A stretch of DNA of 64,000 bases from JAEUIT01 sp044220875 (GTDB taxonomy: Bacteria; Planctomycetota; Phycisphaerae; Phycisphaerales; SM1A02), in NCBI GenBank assembly GCA_044220875.1, contig JBGAQH010000002.1:558001-622000 (forward strand), given 5' to 3'. Below are positions 28,280-36,987 of this stretch, in pieces (the stretch's first letter is position 1; each line of letters starts with the position of its first letter). The notes below the pieces were generated by a model. That model made no database searches, was not told the DNA's origin, and saw only the letters and a program-made list of their open reading frames with translations. The position numbers and the translations under genes are program-made.

Positions 28280-29509
28280 ATGCCTCACTACCGCTACCAG
28301 GCAAGGCAATCCTCCGGTCAGATCATGACCGGCGTCGTCGCCGCCGAGAGCGCCGCGTCCGCGGCCGCGATCATCCGGAACCAGGGCAACCACGTCGTCC
28401 AGCTCGTGCCCGTGCAGGCCGCGACGTCGCAGCTCACCGGGCTGCTCTCGAAGCTCAACTACAGCTCGGGGCCGTCGTCGAAGGACATCCTCGACTTCAC
28501 CACGCAGCTGGCGGTCATGATCCGCGCCGGCATCTCGATCCGCGCCGCCCTCGAGGGCATCGCGGACCAGGTGCAGAACCAGAAGTTCCGCAAGATCCTC
28601 CAGCAGATCCGCACCGACGTCGAGAGCGGCAAGCAGTTCAGCGAGGCGATCCAGCGCTACCCGAAGCTCTTCGGCCCGCTCTACATCAACATGGTGAAGG
28701 CGTCGGAGATGTCCGGCAACTTCGCCCGCATGCTCGACCGCATCGCCGCGTACCTCGGCCAGGAGATCGAGACGCGGAAGATGGTCATCGGGGCCAGCAT
28801 CTACCCGGGCATCATCGCCACGATGGCGATCTCGGTCACCGTCTTCCTGCTCACGTTCGTGCTGCCGAAGTTCGCCGGCGTGTTCAAGGGCAAGGAGGAC
28901 GCGCTGCCCGGTCCGACCAAGTTCCTCATGGCCCTCTCGGCCTTCATGGTCGACTGGTGGTGGCTGCTCCTCCTCTGCGCCGCGGGCGGCATCACGGGCT
29001 TCATCTTCTTCATCAGGACCGAGCTCGGCAGCTTCTGGTGGGACCGCCTGAAGCTCACCATGCCGCTCATCAACCGCATGTTCAAGGCCCTCTACATCAG
29101 CCGCTCGCTCCACACCATGGGCGAGCTCCTGAACGCGGGCGTCCCGATGCTCGACACGATCGCCATCACCGGCGACATCGCCGGCAACCAGCTCTTCCGC
29201 CGGCTCTGGCGCGGCGTCTACGGCGCGGTCAAGCAGGGCAAGAAGGTGCAGAGCCAGCTCGTGAAGAGCCGGCTCCTGCCCCGCTCGGTCGTGCAGATGA
29301 TCTCGGCGGGCGAGGAGTCGGGCAAGCTCGGCGAGGTGCTCGAGGAGATCTCGCACTACTACTCGAAGGTCCTCCGCGACGCGATCAAGGCCGTGACCAG
29401 CATGATCGAGCCGATCATGATCGTGGCCATGGGCTCGGTCGTCGGCTTCATCGCGATGGCCGTCATCCTTCCGATCTTCAAGATGTCCAACCTGGTCCAG
29501 GGTCACTGA
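28280..29509 (+). CDS. pilC: PilC-like type IV pilus inner-membrane platform protein
   Basis: The 409-residue protein has two GspF/PilC domains. Each has helices followed by membrane segments: the first at about residues 70-195 (TTQLAVMIRAGISIRAALEG), the second at about 275-400 (RSLHTMGELLNAGVPMLDTI, AGEESGKLGEVLEEIS). Hydrophobic segments lie near 170-195, 222-245 and 375-400. It begins with the short N-terminal YRYQARQSSGQIMTG typical of the family. The platform protein couples the PilB/PilT motors to the pilin base. It is 60 nt downstream of pilT, and the prepilin gene follows 52 nt later. Confidence 0.94.
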   Translation: MPHYRYQARQSSGQIMTGVVAAESAASAAAIIRNQGNHVVQLVPVQAATSQLTGLLSKLNYSSGPSSKDILDFTTQLAVMIRAGISIRAALEGIADQVQNQKFRKILQQIRTDVESGKQFSEAIQRYPKLFGPLYINMVKASEMSGNFARMLDRIAAYLGQEIETRKMVIGASIYPGIIATMAISVTVFLLTFVLPKFAGVFKGKEDALPGPTKFLMALSAFMVDWWWLLLLCAAGGITGFIFFIRTELGSFWWDRLKLTMPLINRMFKALYISRSLHTMGELLNAGVPMLDTIAITGDIAGNQLFRRLWRGVYGAVKQGKKVQSQLVKSRLLPRSVVQMISAGEESGKLGEVLEEISHYYSKVLRDAIKAVTSMIEPIMIVAMGSVVGFIAMAVILPIFKMSNLVQGH

Positions 29510-29561
29510 CGGTTCGCTCGTTTTCGGACTCACAACGCGAGGCGATTTGCGGGAGAAACCA

Positions 29562-30125
29562 ATGCTTCAGATCGCAAGGCGACGCGGCCCGGCACGACGA
29601 CGGACGGGGGGCTTCACCCTCATCGAGACGGCGCTGGCGACGGTGATCGTCGGCGTCGGCGTCCTGGCCATGGTCTCGGCCCAGCAGGCCTTCCACCAGA
29701 AGAACATGTGGTCGACGCAGGCGAGCATCGCCATGCGCCTCGGCAACGAGATCCGCGAGCTGACGCTCAACATGCCGCGCCACGATCCCGTCGCGGGCTC
29801 CGCGACGTGGGGACCGGAGGCCAACGAGACGTCGCTGGCCGACTTCGACGACCTCGACGACTTCGACGGCGAGGACGGCGAGGGCACGGTCTTCTCGGCC
29901 TCGCTCGGCAACGGTCCGATCAGCTCGCGCCGCGAGGTCATCCCCAACATGGAGGGATGGTCGCAGACGGTGCGGGTCTTCAACGTCGAGGCCTTCGACA
30001 CGACCAATCCCGTCACGGACGGCTCCACCGAGTTCGTGAAGGTCGAGGTCACCATCCACTATCAGGACTCCGCCGACGCCCAGCCCCTCGAGATGACCAA
30101 GGTCTCGTGGCTGGCCCGTAAGTGA
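29562..30125 (+). CDS. Prepilin-like protein (PilV/GspI-type minor pilin)
   Basis: The 187-residue protein has a type IV prepilin leader ending in G and then FTLIETALATVIVGVGVLAM, the methylated Phe and Glu5 helix cut by prepilin peptidase. The start is decided by GGGAGA (29551-29556) 5-6 nt before the ATG at 29562. An earlier in-frame TTG at 29547 lacks one. The C-terminal globular part is unremarkable, with an acidic segment LADFDDLDDFDGEDGEG near residue 100. By position between pilC and a PilX-like gene it is a minor pilin or pseudopilin. Confidence 0.85.
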   Translation: MLQIARRRGPARRRTGGFTLIETALATVIVGVGVLAMVSAQQAFHQKNMWSTQASIAMRLGNEIRELTLNMPRHDPVAGSATWGPEANETSLADFDDLDDFDGEDGEGTVFSASLGNGPISSRREVIPNMEGWSQTVRVFNVEAFDTTNPVTDGSTEFVKVEVTIHYQDSADAQPLEMTKVSWLARK

Positions 30126-30234
30126 TTCCGGCGGCCGTCGGGCTTGCGTCCGACTCGCGATATCAGATGTTCGAATCGGGACTGCAGTGGCCCGGCCCAG
30201 CGCGGCCCGGCCGTCGGAGGCGAGGAGAGTCATC

Positions 30235-32637
30235 ATGAGCGTCCACACCCATGCCCTTCGGAAGCCCCTGCGCGGCCATCGCCGGCGCGGCGTCGCATCC
30301 GTCCTGGCCATGATGTTCCTCGTGATCTTCGGCTCGCTCGGCATCGCGATGGCGATCGTCGCCCAAGGCAACCTCCGCACCGCCGACAGCGCCATCAAGG
30401 TCTCGCGGGCCATGAGCGCCGCCGAGACCGGACTCGTCTTCGCGTCGAAGCGCCTCGCCTCGGAGGGCAAGCGCTTCGTCGTCCGCAAGGGCGTGATCGA
30501 CGCCGACTTCTCGACCAAGCTCTGGAACGGCACCTGGAACGCCGGGACCGACGGCGAGGTGATCATCGAGCCGGCCCACGGCTACAACGAGGGCAACTCC
30601 GCCGACAGCCTCGCCGAGGCGGTCCGCAACGCCCACGCCGCGGACGAGAACACGCTCACCGTCGACGTCGGCGACTCCGACCTTCCGGCGATCAACGACG
30701 ACGGCCTGCTCGAGACGCGGCCGATCCGCGTCATCGCCGGCGACGACCACGTCTGGTTCCGCCTGACCTACGAGCCGCTCGTCGACAGTCCCGCGATCCG
30801 CGTCACCGCGGTCGGCGCCGACGGCGACATCCGCCGCACGCTGCAGATGGACTTCCGCATCAACAAGCGGATCGAGTACGCGGTCATCACGCCCAACCGC
30901 CTCATGATCGGCAAGAACGTGCTCGTCAGCGGGCCGCTCGCGACCCGTTACGGCACCGAGACGGGCGAGCTGAACGCCGGCAACGGCGACCCGCTCGTGA
31001 TGCGGAGCGACTTCTACTACCTGAGCAGCGCCCTCGACACGCTGCTTGACGACTTCTACGACGCGGTCATCCAGTACGACGTTGACGGCGACGCCCGCCT
31101 GCGCCCGTCGAACTCGACCGAGGCCCAGGGCATCGCACTCAACAGCGACTTCCGGGACATCGACGGCGACGAGTACGTCACCGACTTCGACCTCTTCCTC
31201 GAGACCTTCAGCGCGGACGGCGACAACAAGGTCGTCTACGACTCGATCAAGGCAGCGGCCGCCGGCCTGGGCAACCTCACCGAGGAGTTCGCCGACGTCG
31301 ACAACCAGCTCGCGTGGCTCATCGACCAGTGGGATCCCGACCGCAACGACGACGGCGTCGTGGACGCCCGCGACACGCGCCTCGGCTACGACGACGGCGT
31401 GCTGAACGGGCTCGACCGCTGCGCGAAGGTGACCGGACGCCTCGCGTTCGGCGTGACCAAGGCCGCATGGGAAACCGCCAACGGCGCGGACTACCAGAAT
31501 CTCGTGCAGGGCGCCGTGTCGCCCAAGCTTGACGACGCGCCGGTGACCTTCGGCGTCTCGGCCGAGGAGATGCGCGTGGTGACGACGGACATGTTCGCCG
31601 ACAGCGCCACGTGGTTCAAGACGCAGGCCAACAACGGCGGGTCGCTCGCGAGCCAGGTCGCCTCCGGCGGCGGCAGCGTGACGATGCCGGGCGCCGCGAC
31701 GTGGGAGCCGGTCCCCTACGGATCGAGCTCCGCCTACGACTGGTACCAGCGGAAAATCTACAGTGGCTACACCTTCACGAACGTGAAGATCCCCGTCGGC
31801 GAGAACGCGGTCTTCGACAACTGCACCTTCGTCGGCGTCTGCTACATCGAGACGCAGCAGGCGTGCATCGACGTGAACTGGAACTATGCGGGCTCGATGA
31901 AGAAGACGGTGCTCGCCGGCGGCGGCGTCGTCTACAGCCCGAAGTTCCCCGGCCTGACCTCCAGCCTCGGCGGCAATCCGGTCGCTGACACCAAGACCTA
32001 CTCGAACTCGATCCGCTTCAACAACTGCACCTTCCTCGGCTCGGTCGCCGGCGACACGCCCAACGAGTACACGCATTGGCGGAACAAGGTCCAGCTCACC
32101 GGCCAGACCCGCTTCTACCTCGATCCGACCGATCCGGAGCTGCTCCAGCAAGAGGACTCCGCGACGCTGCTGTCGCTCCTCAACGGCATCAGCGCCGGCG
32201 ACAAGGACATGCTCGCCCGCAGCTCGGTGATGCTGCCGGGCTGGTCGGTCGACGTCGGCAACTTCAACAACGAGCAGGCCGCCGACCCCGAGGACACCGC
32301 CCGCGTCAAGCTGCGCGGCACGATCATCGCGGGCATCATGGACGTGCGCGGGACCGCCGACGTCTTCGGCACCATGCTGATGACCTTCCGTCCGGTCGCT
32401 GGCCAGGGTCCGCTCTTCTATGACGGCCAGCCGGACATGTTCAACACGACGATCGGCTACTTCGGCCCGCTCGACGGCGACGGCGAGGGCGCCCTGCCGA
32501 ACGAGGCCGGCTTCAGCGGCTTCGGCGAGATCACGCTGCGCTACAACGCGAACGCGAAGCTGCCCGACGGCATCCCGTGGCCAGTGTCGGTGGAGGCGGA
32601 ACCTGCAACCTACCTCGAGGGAGGACCGGTCTCATGA
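30235..32637 (+). CDS. Large PilX-like pilus assembly protein with dockerin-like calcium loops
   Basis: Translation from the ATG at 30235, preceded by the purine-rich GGAGGCGAGGAG, gives 800 residues. The N-terminus is PilX-like: RRRGVASVLAMMFLVIFGSL is the membrane helix and SRAMSAAETGLVFASKRLAS the 'AAExG' segment. The rest is far larger than normal PilX (about 160-200 residues). Residues about 290-410 hold loops such as DIDGDEYVTDFDLFLE and DRNDDGVVDARDTRLGYD, the spacing of EF-hand/dockerin calcium sites. The C-terminal half, with repeats like FDNCTFVGVCYIE and IRFNNCTFLGSV, looks beta-rich. The stop overlaps the next ATG as ATGA. Its role as a pilus-tip or adhesion component is an inference. 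Confidence 0.72.
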   Translation: MSVHTHALRKPLRGHRRRGVASVLAMMFLVIFGSLGIAMAIVAQGNLRTADSAIKVSRAMSAAETGLVFASKRLASEGKRFVVRKGVIDADFSTKLWNGTWNAGTDGEVIIEPAHGYNEGNSADSLAEAVRNAHAADENTLTVDVGDSDLPAINDDGLLETRPIRVIAGDDHVWFRLTYEPLVDSPAIRVTAVGADGDIRRTLQMDFRINKRIEYAVITPNRLMIGKNVLVSGPLATRYGTETGELNAGNGDPLVMRSDFYYLSSALDTLLDDFYDAVIQYDVDGDARLRPSNSTEAQGIALNSDFRDIDGDEYVTDFDLFLETFSADGDNKVVYDSIKAAAAGLGNLTEEFADVDNQLAWLIDQWDPDRNDDGVVDARDTRLGYDDGVLNGLDRCAKVTGRLAFGVTKAAWETANGADYQNLVQGAVSPKLDDAPVTFGVSAEEMRVVTTDMFADSATWFKTQANNGGSLASQVASGGGSVTMPGAATWEPVPYGSSSAYDWYQRKIYSGYTFTNVKIPVGENAVFDNCTFVGVCYIETQQACIDVNWNYAGSMKKTVLAGGGVVYSPKFPGLTSSLGGNPVADTKTYSNSIRFNNCTFLGSVAGDTPNEYTHWRNKVQLTGQTRFYLDPTDPELLQQEDSATLLSLLNGISAGDKDMLARSSVMLPGWSVDVGNFNNEQAADPEDTARVKLRGTIIAGIMDVRGTADVFGTMLMTFRPVAGQGPLFYDGQPDMFNTTIGYFGPLDGDGEGALPNEAGFSGFGEITLRYNANAKLPDGIPWPVSVEAEPATYLEGGPVS

Positions 32638-33242
32638 CGCCCCTTCGCACCACGCATGCGGCGGCCGCGCGACGGCCGCGGCGCCGCGGGTTCAACCTCA
32701 TCGAGTTGCTCGTGGCGTTAGGCATCAGCGCCGCGCTCCTCACCGCGACGATGGTCTCGCTCAACGCCTGCTTCCTCGCCTACCAGACGACGACGGAGGA
32801 GGCGGCGACGCACACGATCTCGCGGCTCGTGATGCACCGCGTCCTGGCGATGGTCCGGACCGGCAACGACTTCGGACCGCTGCCCGACGACGCACTCGAC
32901 GAGCTCGTTGAGAGCGACTACTTCGAGTTCAGCGACCATCAGGGGCAGCTCATCCGCATCACCTTCGACGCGACCAACCACCAGCTCCTCTTCCGCGTCG
33001 GCGCCGACGGCCAGGACCGCGTCCTGCTCGCGGGCGTGCAGCGGACGGTGAGCGGCGAGGGCGAGAACGCCGTCGACCTGCCCGCGTTCGTGCTCGAGTA
33101 CGAGAAGGGCACGCACCTGCGCCGCTTCTCGATGGACCTGACGGTGATGCCCGACTCGACCCAGTCGACGAAGTCGGATCTCGGCGTCATGCGCCCCATC
33201 CGGCTCGTCGCGAGCTCCATGCCGCGCTCCGAAACCTGGTGA
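32634..33242 (+). CDS. Prepilin-like protein (PilW/GspJ-type)
   Basis: The 202-residue protein has a prepilin leader (RRPRRRGFNLIELLVALGIS) with the cleavage-site Gly, an Asn at +2 and Glu5, then a hydrophobic helix. The remainder resembles PilW/GspJ minor pilins in size and beta-rich character. The ATG at 32634 overlaps the upstream stop codon and is preceded by GAGGGAGGAC, so translational coupling is likely. It is the last clear gene of the pilus cluster. A lipoprotein gene follows after 121 nt. Confidence 0.82.
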   Translation: MTPLRTTHAAAARRPRRRGFNLIELLVALGISAALLTATMVSLNACFLAYQTTTEEAATHTISRLVMHRVLAMVRTGNDFGPLPDDALDELVESDYFEFSDHQGQLIRITFDATNHQLLFRVGADGQDRVLLAGVQRTVSGEGENAVDLPAFVLEYEKGTHLRRFSMDLTVMPDSTQSTKSDLGVMRPIRLVASSMPRSETW

Positions 33243-33363
33243 TGGCGAGGCGCGCGAAGCGCCGACCCACGAATCGCAGGGCCGTCTGGCGGATGCACAC
33301 TTGTCGATCGGGTCGTGGGCGGTACGCTGCGTCCGAGCACTCTCGCTCGCACAGGAGACCCCC

Positions 33364-33900
33364 ATGCACCGCCCCATCGCCAGCGCAGCCCTCGGCTGCA
33401 TCGTGTTCGCCGCGTCCATGTTCGCCACCGGCTGCGCGACCGTCCGCGTTCAGGCCGTCGGCACGCCCGATGCCGCGACGACGGCCGCGTTCGACCGGCT
33501 GAAGACGCTCGCCGGCACCTGGGAGGCGCCCGACGAAAAGGGCGTGAAGTCCGTGGTCTCGGTCATCACCGTCTCGAGCAACGGCTCCGCGATCCGCGAG
33601 GTCATGCTGCCCGGCACGCCGAACGAGATGACCAACATGTATCACCTCGACGGCAGTTCGATCATGGTGACCCACTACTGCGCGATGGGCAACCAGCCGC
33701 GGATGCGCTGCCGAAGCTCCGACGGCACGACCTTCAGCTTCGCCTTCGACGGCATCACCAACATGGCCGGGAAGGACGACAACCCGATGGCGTCGCTGAT
33801 CATCGAGATCAAGGACGCGAATCACATGTCGCAGACCTGGGACAACCTGAAGCCCGGCGCCGACGCCCACGCGGTGTTCGAGCTGTCCCGCAAGCGCTAA
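33364..33900 (+). CDS. Hypothetical lipoprotein (DUF1579-like size and pattern)
   Basis: The 178-residue protein starts at the ATG at 33364, with CAGGAGA about 7 nt before it. The signal peptide ends in a lipobox FATGC (residues about 20-24). The mature part has RLKTLAGTWEAPDEKG and NMYHLDGSSIMVTHYCAMGN followed by FSFAFDGITNM. This resembles lipocalin-like DUF1579 proteins ('GxWxxxxxxxG'), but I cannot confirm the family. Its end abuts one arm of the first CACAGAGG inverted-repeat module. Confidence 0.7.
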   Translation: MHRPIASAALGCIVFAASMFATGCATVRVQAVGTPDAATTAAFDRLKTLAGTWEAPDEKGVKSVVSVITVSSNGSAIREVMLPGTPNEMTNMYHLDGSSIMVTHYCAMGNQPRMRCRSSDGTTFSFAFDGITNMAGKDDNPMASLIIEIKDANHMSQTWDNLKPGADAHAVFELSRKR

Positions 33901-33912
33901 GGCAGCACGCCA

Positions 33913-34069
33913 GAGAACCACAGAGGCACAGAGGGTGCACAGAGGAGAATGAGAAGAAGGGGGAGGCGGTCCGCTTCGGCGGCGGGCGAGCGCAGTTCGC
34001 ACTGCCCGCGGCGATCGCGATCCTCATTCAGCGCATTCCCTGTGCTGCCTCTGTGCCTCTGTGGTTCTC
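33913..34069. repeat. CACAGAGG inverted-repeat module A
   Basis: Perfect 22-bp inverted arms lie at 33913-33934 and 34048-34069, built from repeated CACAGAGG-like units. The 113 bp between them share no obvious sequence with modules B or C. The module fills the gap between the convergent ends of the lipoprotein gene and ppk1. A transcript from either side would form a long hairpin. Confidence 0.85.
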
Positions 34070-34083
34070 CGGCTCTCCGCCCC

Positions 34084-36243
34084 TCACTCCTCCTCGCGAG
34101 CGCGGGCCCATTGCACTTCGGTCGCCATCGCCATCAGCCGTTGGTGCGTGCCGATCGCGTCGGGGTGGCCCGGGGGGAGGTCGTCGGTGGAGCGCGGCAC
34201 GTAGCGGCCGTCGCCGTGCATGTCCCAGCCCTGGCGGCGGTCGTTGAGGCAGATCTGCATGATCTCCCAGAGGCGCTCGCGCTCGCGCCGGCCGCCGATC
34301 GGGGCCGCGGCCTCGACGCGCGTATTCAGGTTTCGGTACATCCAGTCGGCGCTGCCGATGTAGAAGTCGCCGTCGATCGGGTCGTCCTTGCCCGCCGAGA
34401 ACCAGAAGATCCGGCTGTGCTCGAGGAAGCGGCCGATCATCGACATGACCCGGACGTTGTCCGAGAGGCCCGGCACGCCGGGGCGGATGCAGCAGAAGCC
34501 GCGGATGATGAGGTCGACCCTCACGCCGGCCTGGGAGGCGCGGTAGAGGGCGTCGGTCACCGAGCGATCCTCGAGCTGGTTCATCTTGGCGATGATCCGC
34601 CCCTGCTTCCCCGATTGCTGTACGGCGATCTCGCGCTCGATCAGCTCGATGAACCGCTTCTTCATCGCCACCGGCGCCACCAGCAGTCGGTTGTAGTCGC
34701 GCTGGCGGCTGCGGCCGGTCATGTAGTTGAAGAGGTTGACGACGTCCTCGGTGATCGCGGCGTCGCAGGTGAAGAGGCCGATGTCCTCATAGAGCCGCGC
34801 GGTCTTCGGGTTGTAGTTGCCGGTGCCGATGTGGGCATAGCAGCGGATGCCGTTGCCCTCCGAGCGGACGACGAGGGCGACCTTGCTGTGGGTCTTGAGT
34901 CCGACGACGCCGTAGGCGACGTGCACGCCGGCGTCCTCGAGCTTCCGGGCCCAGAAGATGTTGCGGGCCTCGTCGAAACGGGCCCGCAGCTCGACGAGCA
35001 CAGCGACCTGCTTGCCCGCCTCGGCGGCACGGATCAGGCTCGGGATGAAGGGGCTGTCGCCGCTCGTGCGATAGAGCGCCTGCTTGATCGCGAGGACCTT
35101 CGGATCGGCCGAGGCCTGCTCGATGAAGCGGCAGACGGTCGCGTCGAAACTCTCGTACGGGTGGTGAACGAGCAGGTCGCCCTGGCGGATGACGCTGAAG
35201 AGATCGCTCTCGTCGCTCTCGATCCGCGGCGGGACGAGCGGCGTCCACTTCGAGAAGCGGTGCTCGGGCATGTCGAGGTCGGCGAGCTCGTTCAGCAGGC
35301 TGTAGTCGATGAGGCCGTCGGTCTCGTAGAGGTCGTCGTTCCCGATGTCGAGTTCGTCCTCGAGGAAGCGGAGGATCCGGGCGTTCGCGCCGCGGGCGAT
35401 CTCGAGGCGGACGACGCGGGCGAAGCGCCGCTCCCGCAACTGCTGCTGGATCTGCTCGAGGAGATCCTCGGCGTCCTCGTTGTCGCGCTCGACGTCGGCG
35501 TTGCGCGTCACGCGGAAGGGCAGGACCTTCGAGATCTCCATGCCCGGGAAGAGGTCGTCGAGGTTGTGCTCGATGATCTCCTGGAGCGGCACGAATCGCT
35601 TCGTGCCCTCGAAGCGGTAGAGCCGGCTGCCGAGTTCCGGCACCTTCACGCGGGCAAAAAGCTGTTCGCTCTCGCCCGGCCGGCGCAGCATGACGCCTAA
35701 CGAGACGCTCATGTTCGAGATGAACGGGAAGCGGTGGCCGGGATCGACGGCAAGCGGCGTGAGGATCGGGAAGACGTTCCGGCGATACCACGCCTCGGCC
35801 TCGGAGCGCTCGTGCGGTTCGAGCTCTTCCCACGAGAGGAAGTGGACGCCGATCTCGCGCAGCTTCGGCAGGATGTCCCTGCGATAGCACTCGTCCTGCG
35901 TGGCGATCAGGTCGAGCACCTTGGTGCGGATCGCGTGAAGCTGCTGGGCGGGCGTCAGCGTTTCCCAGGCGGGACTGCCGACCCCGGCGTCCATCTGACG
36001 GCGCAGGCCGCCGACCCGCTTCATGAAGAACTCGTCGAGGTTGTTCGAGAAGATCGAGAGGAAGCGAACGCGCTCAAGGAGCGGCATTCGGGCATCGACC
36101 GCCTGATGGAGCACGCGCCGATTGAACTCGAGCCACTGAAGGTCGCGATTCAGGAACCGCGTCGGATCCGGAGGCACATCAGGCACCGAAGGCGCTTCGG
36201 GCGGCACAGGCTGGGTCAGAGATCGCTCAGCGCGGTCGGGCAT
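34084..36243 (-). CDS. ppk1: Polyphosphate kinase 1
   Basis: The 719-residue protein is a full-length PPK1. The N-terminal part has FLNRDLQWLEFNRRVLHQA and LLERVRFLSIFSNNLDEFFM. The head domain follows, and two HKD-type catalytic parts are present. GLKTHSKVALVVRSEGNGIR contains the autophosphorylated histidine region, and YAHIGTGNYNPKTARLYEDI follows. The second histidine lies in the C-terminal part near NVRVMSMIGRFLEHSRIFWF. It polymerises the gamma-phosphate of ATP into polyphosphate. The ATG at 36243 has no obvious ribosome binding site, and the 5' side abuts repeat module B. Confidence 0.96.
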   Translation of the reverse strand: MPDRAERSLTQPVPPEAPSVPDVPPDPTRFLNRDLQWLEFNRRVLHQAVDARMPLLERVRFLSIFSNNLDEFFMKRVGGLRRQMDAGVGSPAWETLTPAQQLHAIRTKVLDLIATQDECYRRDILPKLREIGVHFLSWEELEPHERSEAEAWYRRNVFPILTPLAVDPGHRFPFISNMSVSLGVMLRRPGESEQLFARVKVPELGSRLYRFEGTKRFVPLQEIIEHNLDDLFPGMEISKVLPFRVTRNADVERDNEDAEDLLEQIQQQLRERRFARVVRLEIARGANARILRFLEDELDIGNDDLYETDGLIDYSLLNELADLDMPEHRFSKWTPLVPPRIESDESDLFSVIRQGDLLVHHPYESFDATVCRFIEQASADPKVLAIKQALYRTSGDSPFIPSLIRAAEAGKQVAVLVELRARFDEARNIFWARKLEDAGVHVAYGVVGLKTHSKVALVVRSEGNGIRCYAHIGTGNYNPKTARLYEDIGLFTCDAAITEDVVNLFNYMTGRSRQRDYNRLLVAPVAMKKRFIELIEREIAVQQSGKQGRIIAKMNQLEDRSVTDALYRASQAGVRVDLIIRGFCCIRPGVPGLSDNVRVMSMIGRFLEHSRIFWFSAGKDDPIDGDFYIGSADWMYRNLNTRVEAAAPIGGRRERERLWEIMQICLNDRRQGWDMHGDGRYVPRSTDDLPPGHPDAIGTHQRLMAMATEVQWARAREEE

Positions 36244-36266
36244 GGTCAGGTTCTTTCAGGGGAGGG

Positions 36267-36462
36267 AACACAGAGGCACAGAGGACACAGAGGGCCACAG
36301 AGGAGGTCATTGGGGAGACGGAACAAGGGACTTCTGGTTCCAGACGCAACGCGGCGAACCATCCATTCGATCTGGCTCGGTCGGAGCGAGCTCCGCGTTG
36401 CCCTCGCCAGATCCTTGACAGGGCTGCTCTGTGGCCCTCTGTGTCCTCTGTGCCTCTGTGTT
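36267..36462. repeat. CACAGAGG inverted-repeat module B
   Basis: Perfect 36-bp inverted arms lie at 36267-36302 and 36427-36462, each reading as tandem CACAGAGG/ACACAGAGGGC units. They enclose 124 bp of unrelated DNA. The module lies between two minus-strand genes, so it is in the leader or upstream region of ppk1 and downstream of the pterin gene. Confidence 0.9.
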
Positions 36463-36490
36463 GAATCCCTCTCTCGATACCAGGTTTGAA

Positions 36491-36859
36491 TCACCCCCCC
36501 GGCACATAGACCGCCGCGCAGCGGGTGGCTTCGGTCACGCGGACGCTCGCGACCCGGATGCCCGGGGGCAGCTTCCGTCCCAGCGAAACGCCGAGGTGCT
36601 CGGCGATCCGCTCCGCCGTCGGGTTCACCCGGTCGAAGGGCGGCGTGGCGTTGAGGTCGCCGTCCCGGAAGGGTCCGACGATCTCCTCGATCCACCGCTC
36701 GACCGCGTGAAAGTCGCAGAGGAGCCCATCGGCATCCAGCCGCTCGCCCTCCACCACAAACCGCACCCGGAAGTTGTGCCCGTGGACCCGCTCCCGCACA
36801 CCCGCGATGACGATCGCGTGCGCGGCGGAAAACTCGGTCTCGAGCTCAAGCTGGAACAT
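36491..36859 (-). CDS. 6-pyruvoyl-tetrahydropterin synthase family protein, PTPS-III-like
   Basis: The 122-residue protein has the PTPS/QueD fold. Zinc ligands are His in EFSAAHAI and the two in VHGHNF. DADGLLCDFHAVERW follows and a Glu sits in SVRVTEATRCAAVYV. The catalytic Cys of QueD, in the C-x3-HGH motif, is absent; the sequence reads RERVHGHN, i.e. E-x-x-HGHN. That is the pattern described for PTPS-III enzymes, which can stand in for dihydroneopterin aldolase (FolB) in folate synthesis. A role in tetrahydrofolate rather than queuosine is therefore favoured. TATAAT lies 9 nt before the ATG, suggesting a near-leaderless start. Confidence 0.82.
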   Translation of the reverse strand: MFQLELETEFSAAHAIVIAGVRERVHGHNFRVRFVVEGERLDADGLLCDFHAVERWIEEIVGPFRDGDLNATPPFDRVNPTAERIAEHLGVSLGRKLPPGIRVASVRVTEATRCAAVYVPGG

Positions 36860-36868
36860 GAGGCGGCG

Positions 36869-36874
36869 ATTATA
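36869..36874 (-). promoter_or_regulatory. TATAAT -10 box 9 nt before the PTPS gene
   Basis: A perfect consensus TATAAT on the minus strand is followed by nine bases and the ATG at 36859. Transcription would start at or within two bases of the start codon. No -35 consensus is visible at 17 bp. Confidence 0.6.
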
Positions 36875-36920
36875 GGGCCGAGGGAAGTCTGCATTGGCAG
36901 ATCCCTCATGAACCTCGCGT

Positions 36921-36956
36921 CAAGAGAACAGGCCCGGGCGCTGGGCCCGGGCCTGT
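36921..36956 (-). terminator. Rho-independent terminator of the PEP-CTERM gene unit
   Basis: A perfect 12-bp stem (36928-36939 with 36945-36956, a five-base loop) of GGCCCGGGC type is followed on the minus strand by TCTCTTG. It lies 31 nt downstream of the stop codon of the gene ending at 36988. Confidence 0.75.
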
Positions 36957-36987
36957 GTGGGGTCGGCAGATGTGCAGCGGCTTCCCG

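Noticed and set aside
33901..34083. CRISPR array at the CACAGAGG repeats
   Set aside because: The arms are inverted, degenerate and not regularly spaced with spacers, and no cas genes are present.
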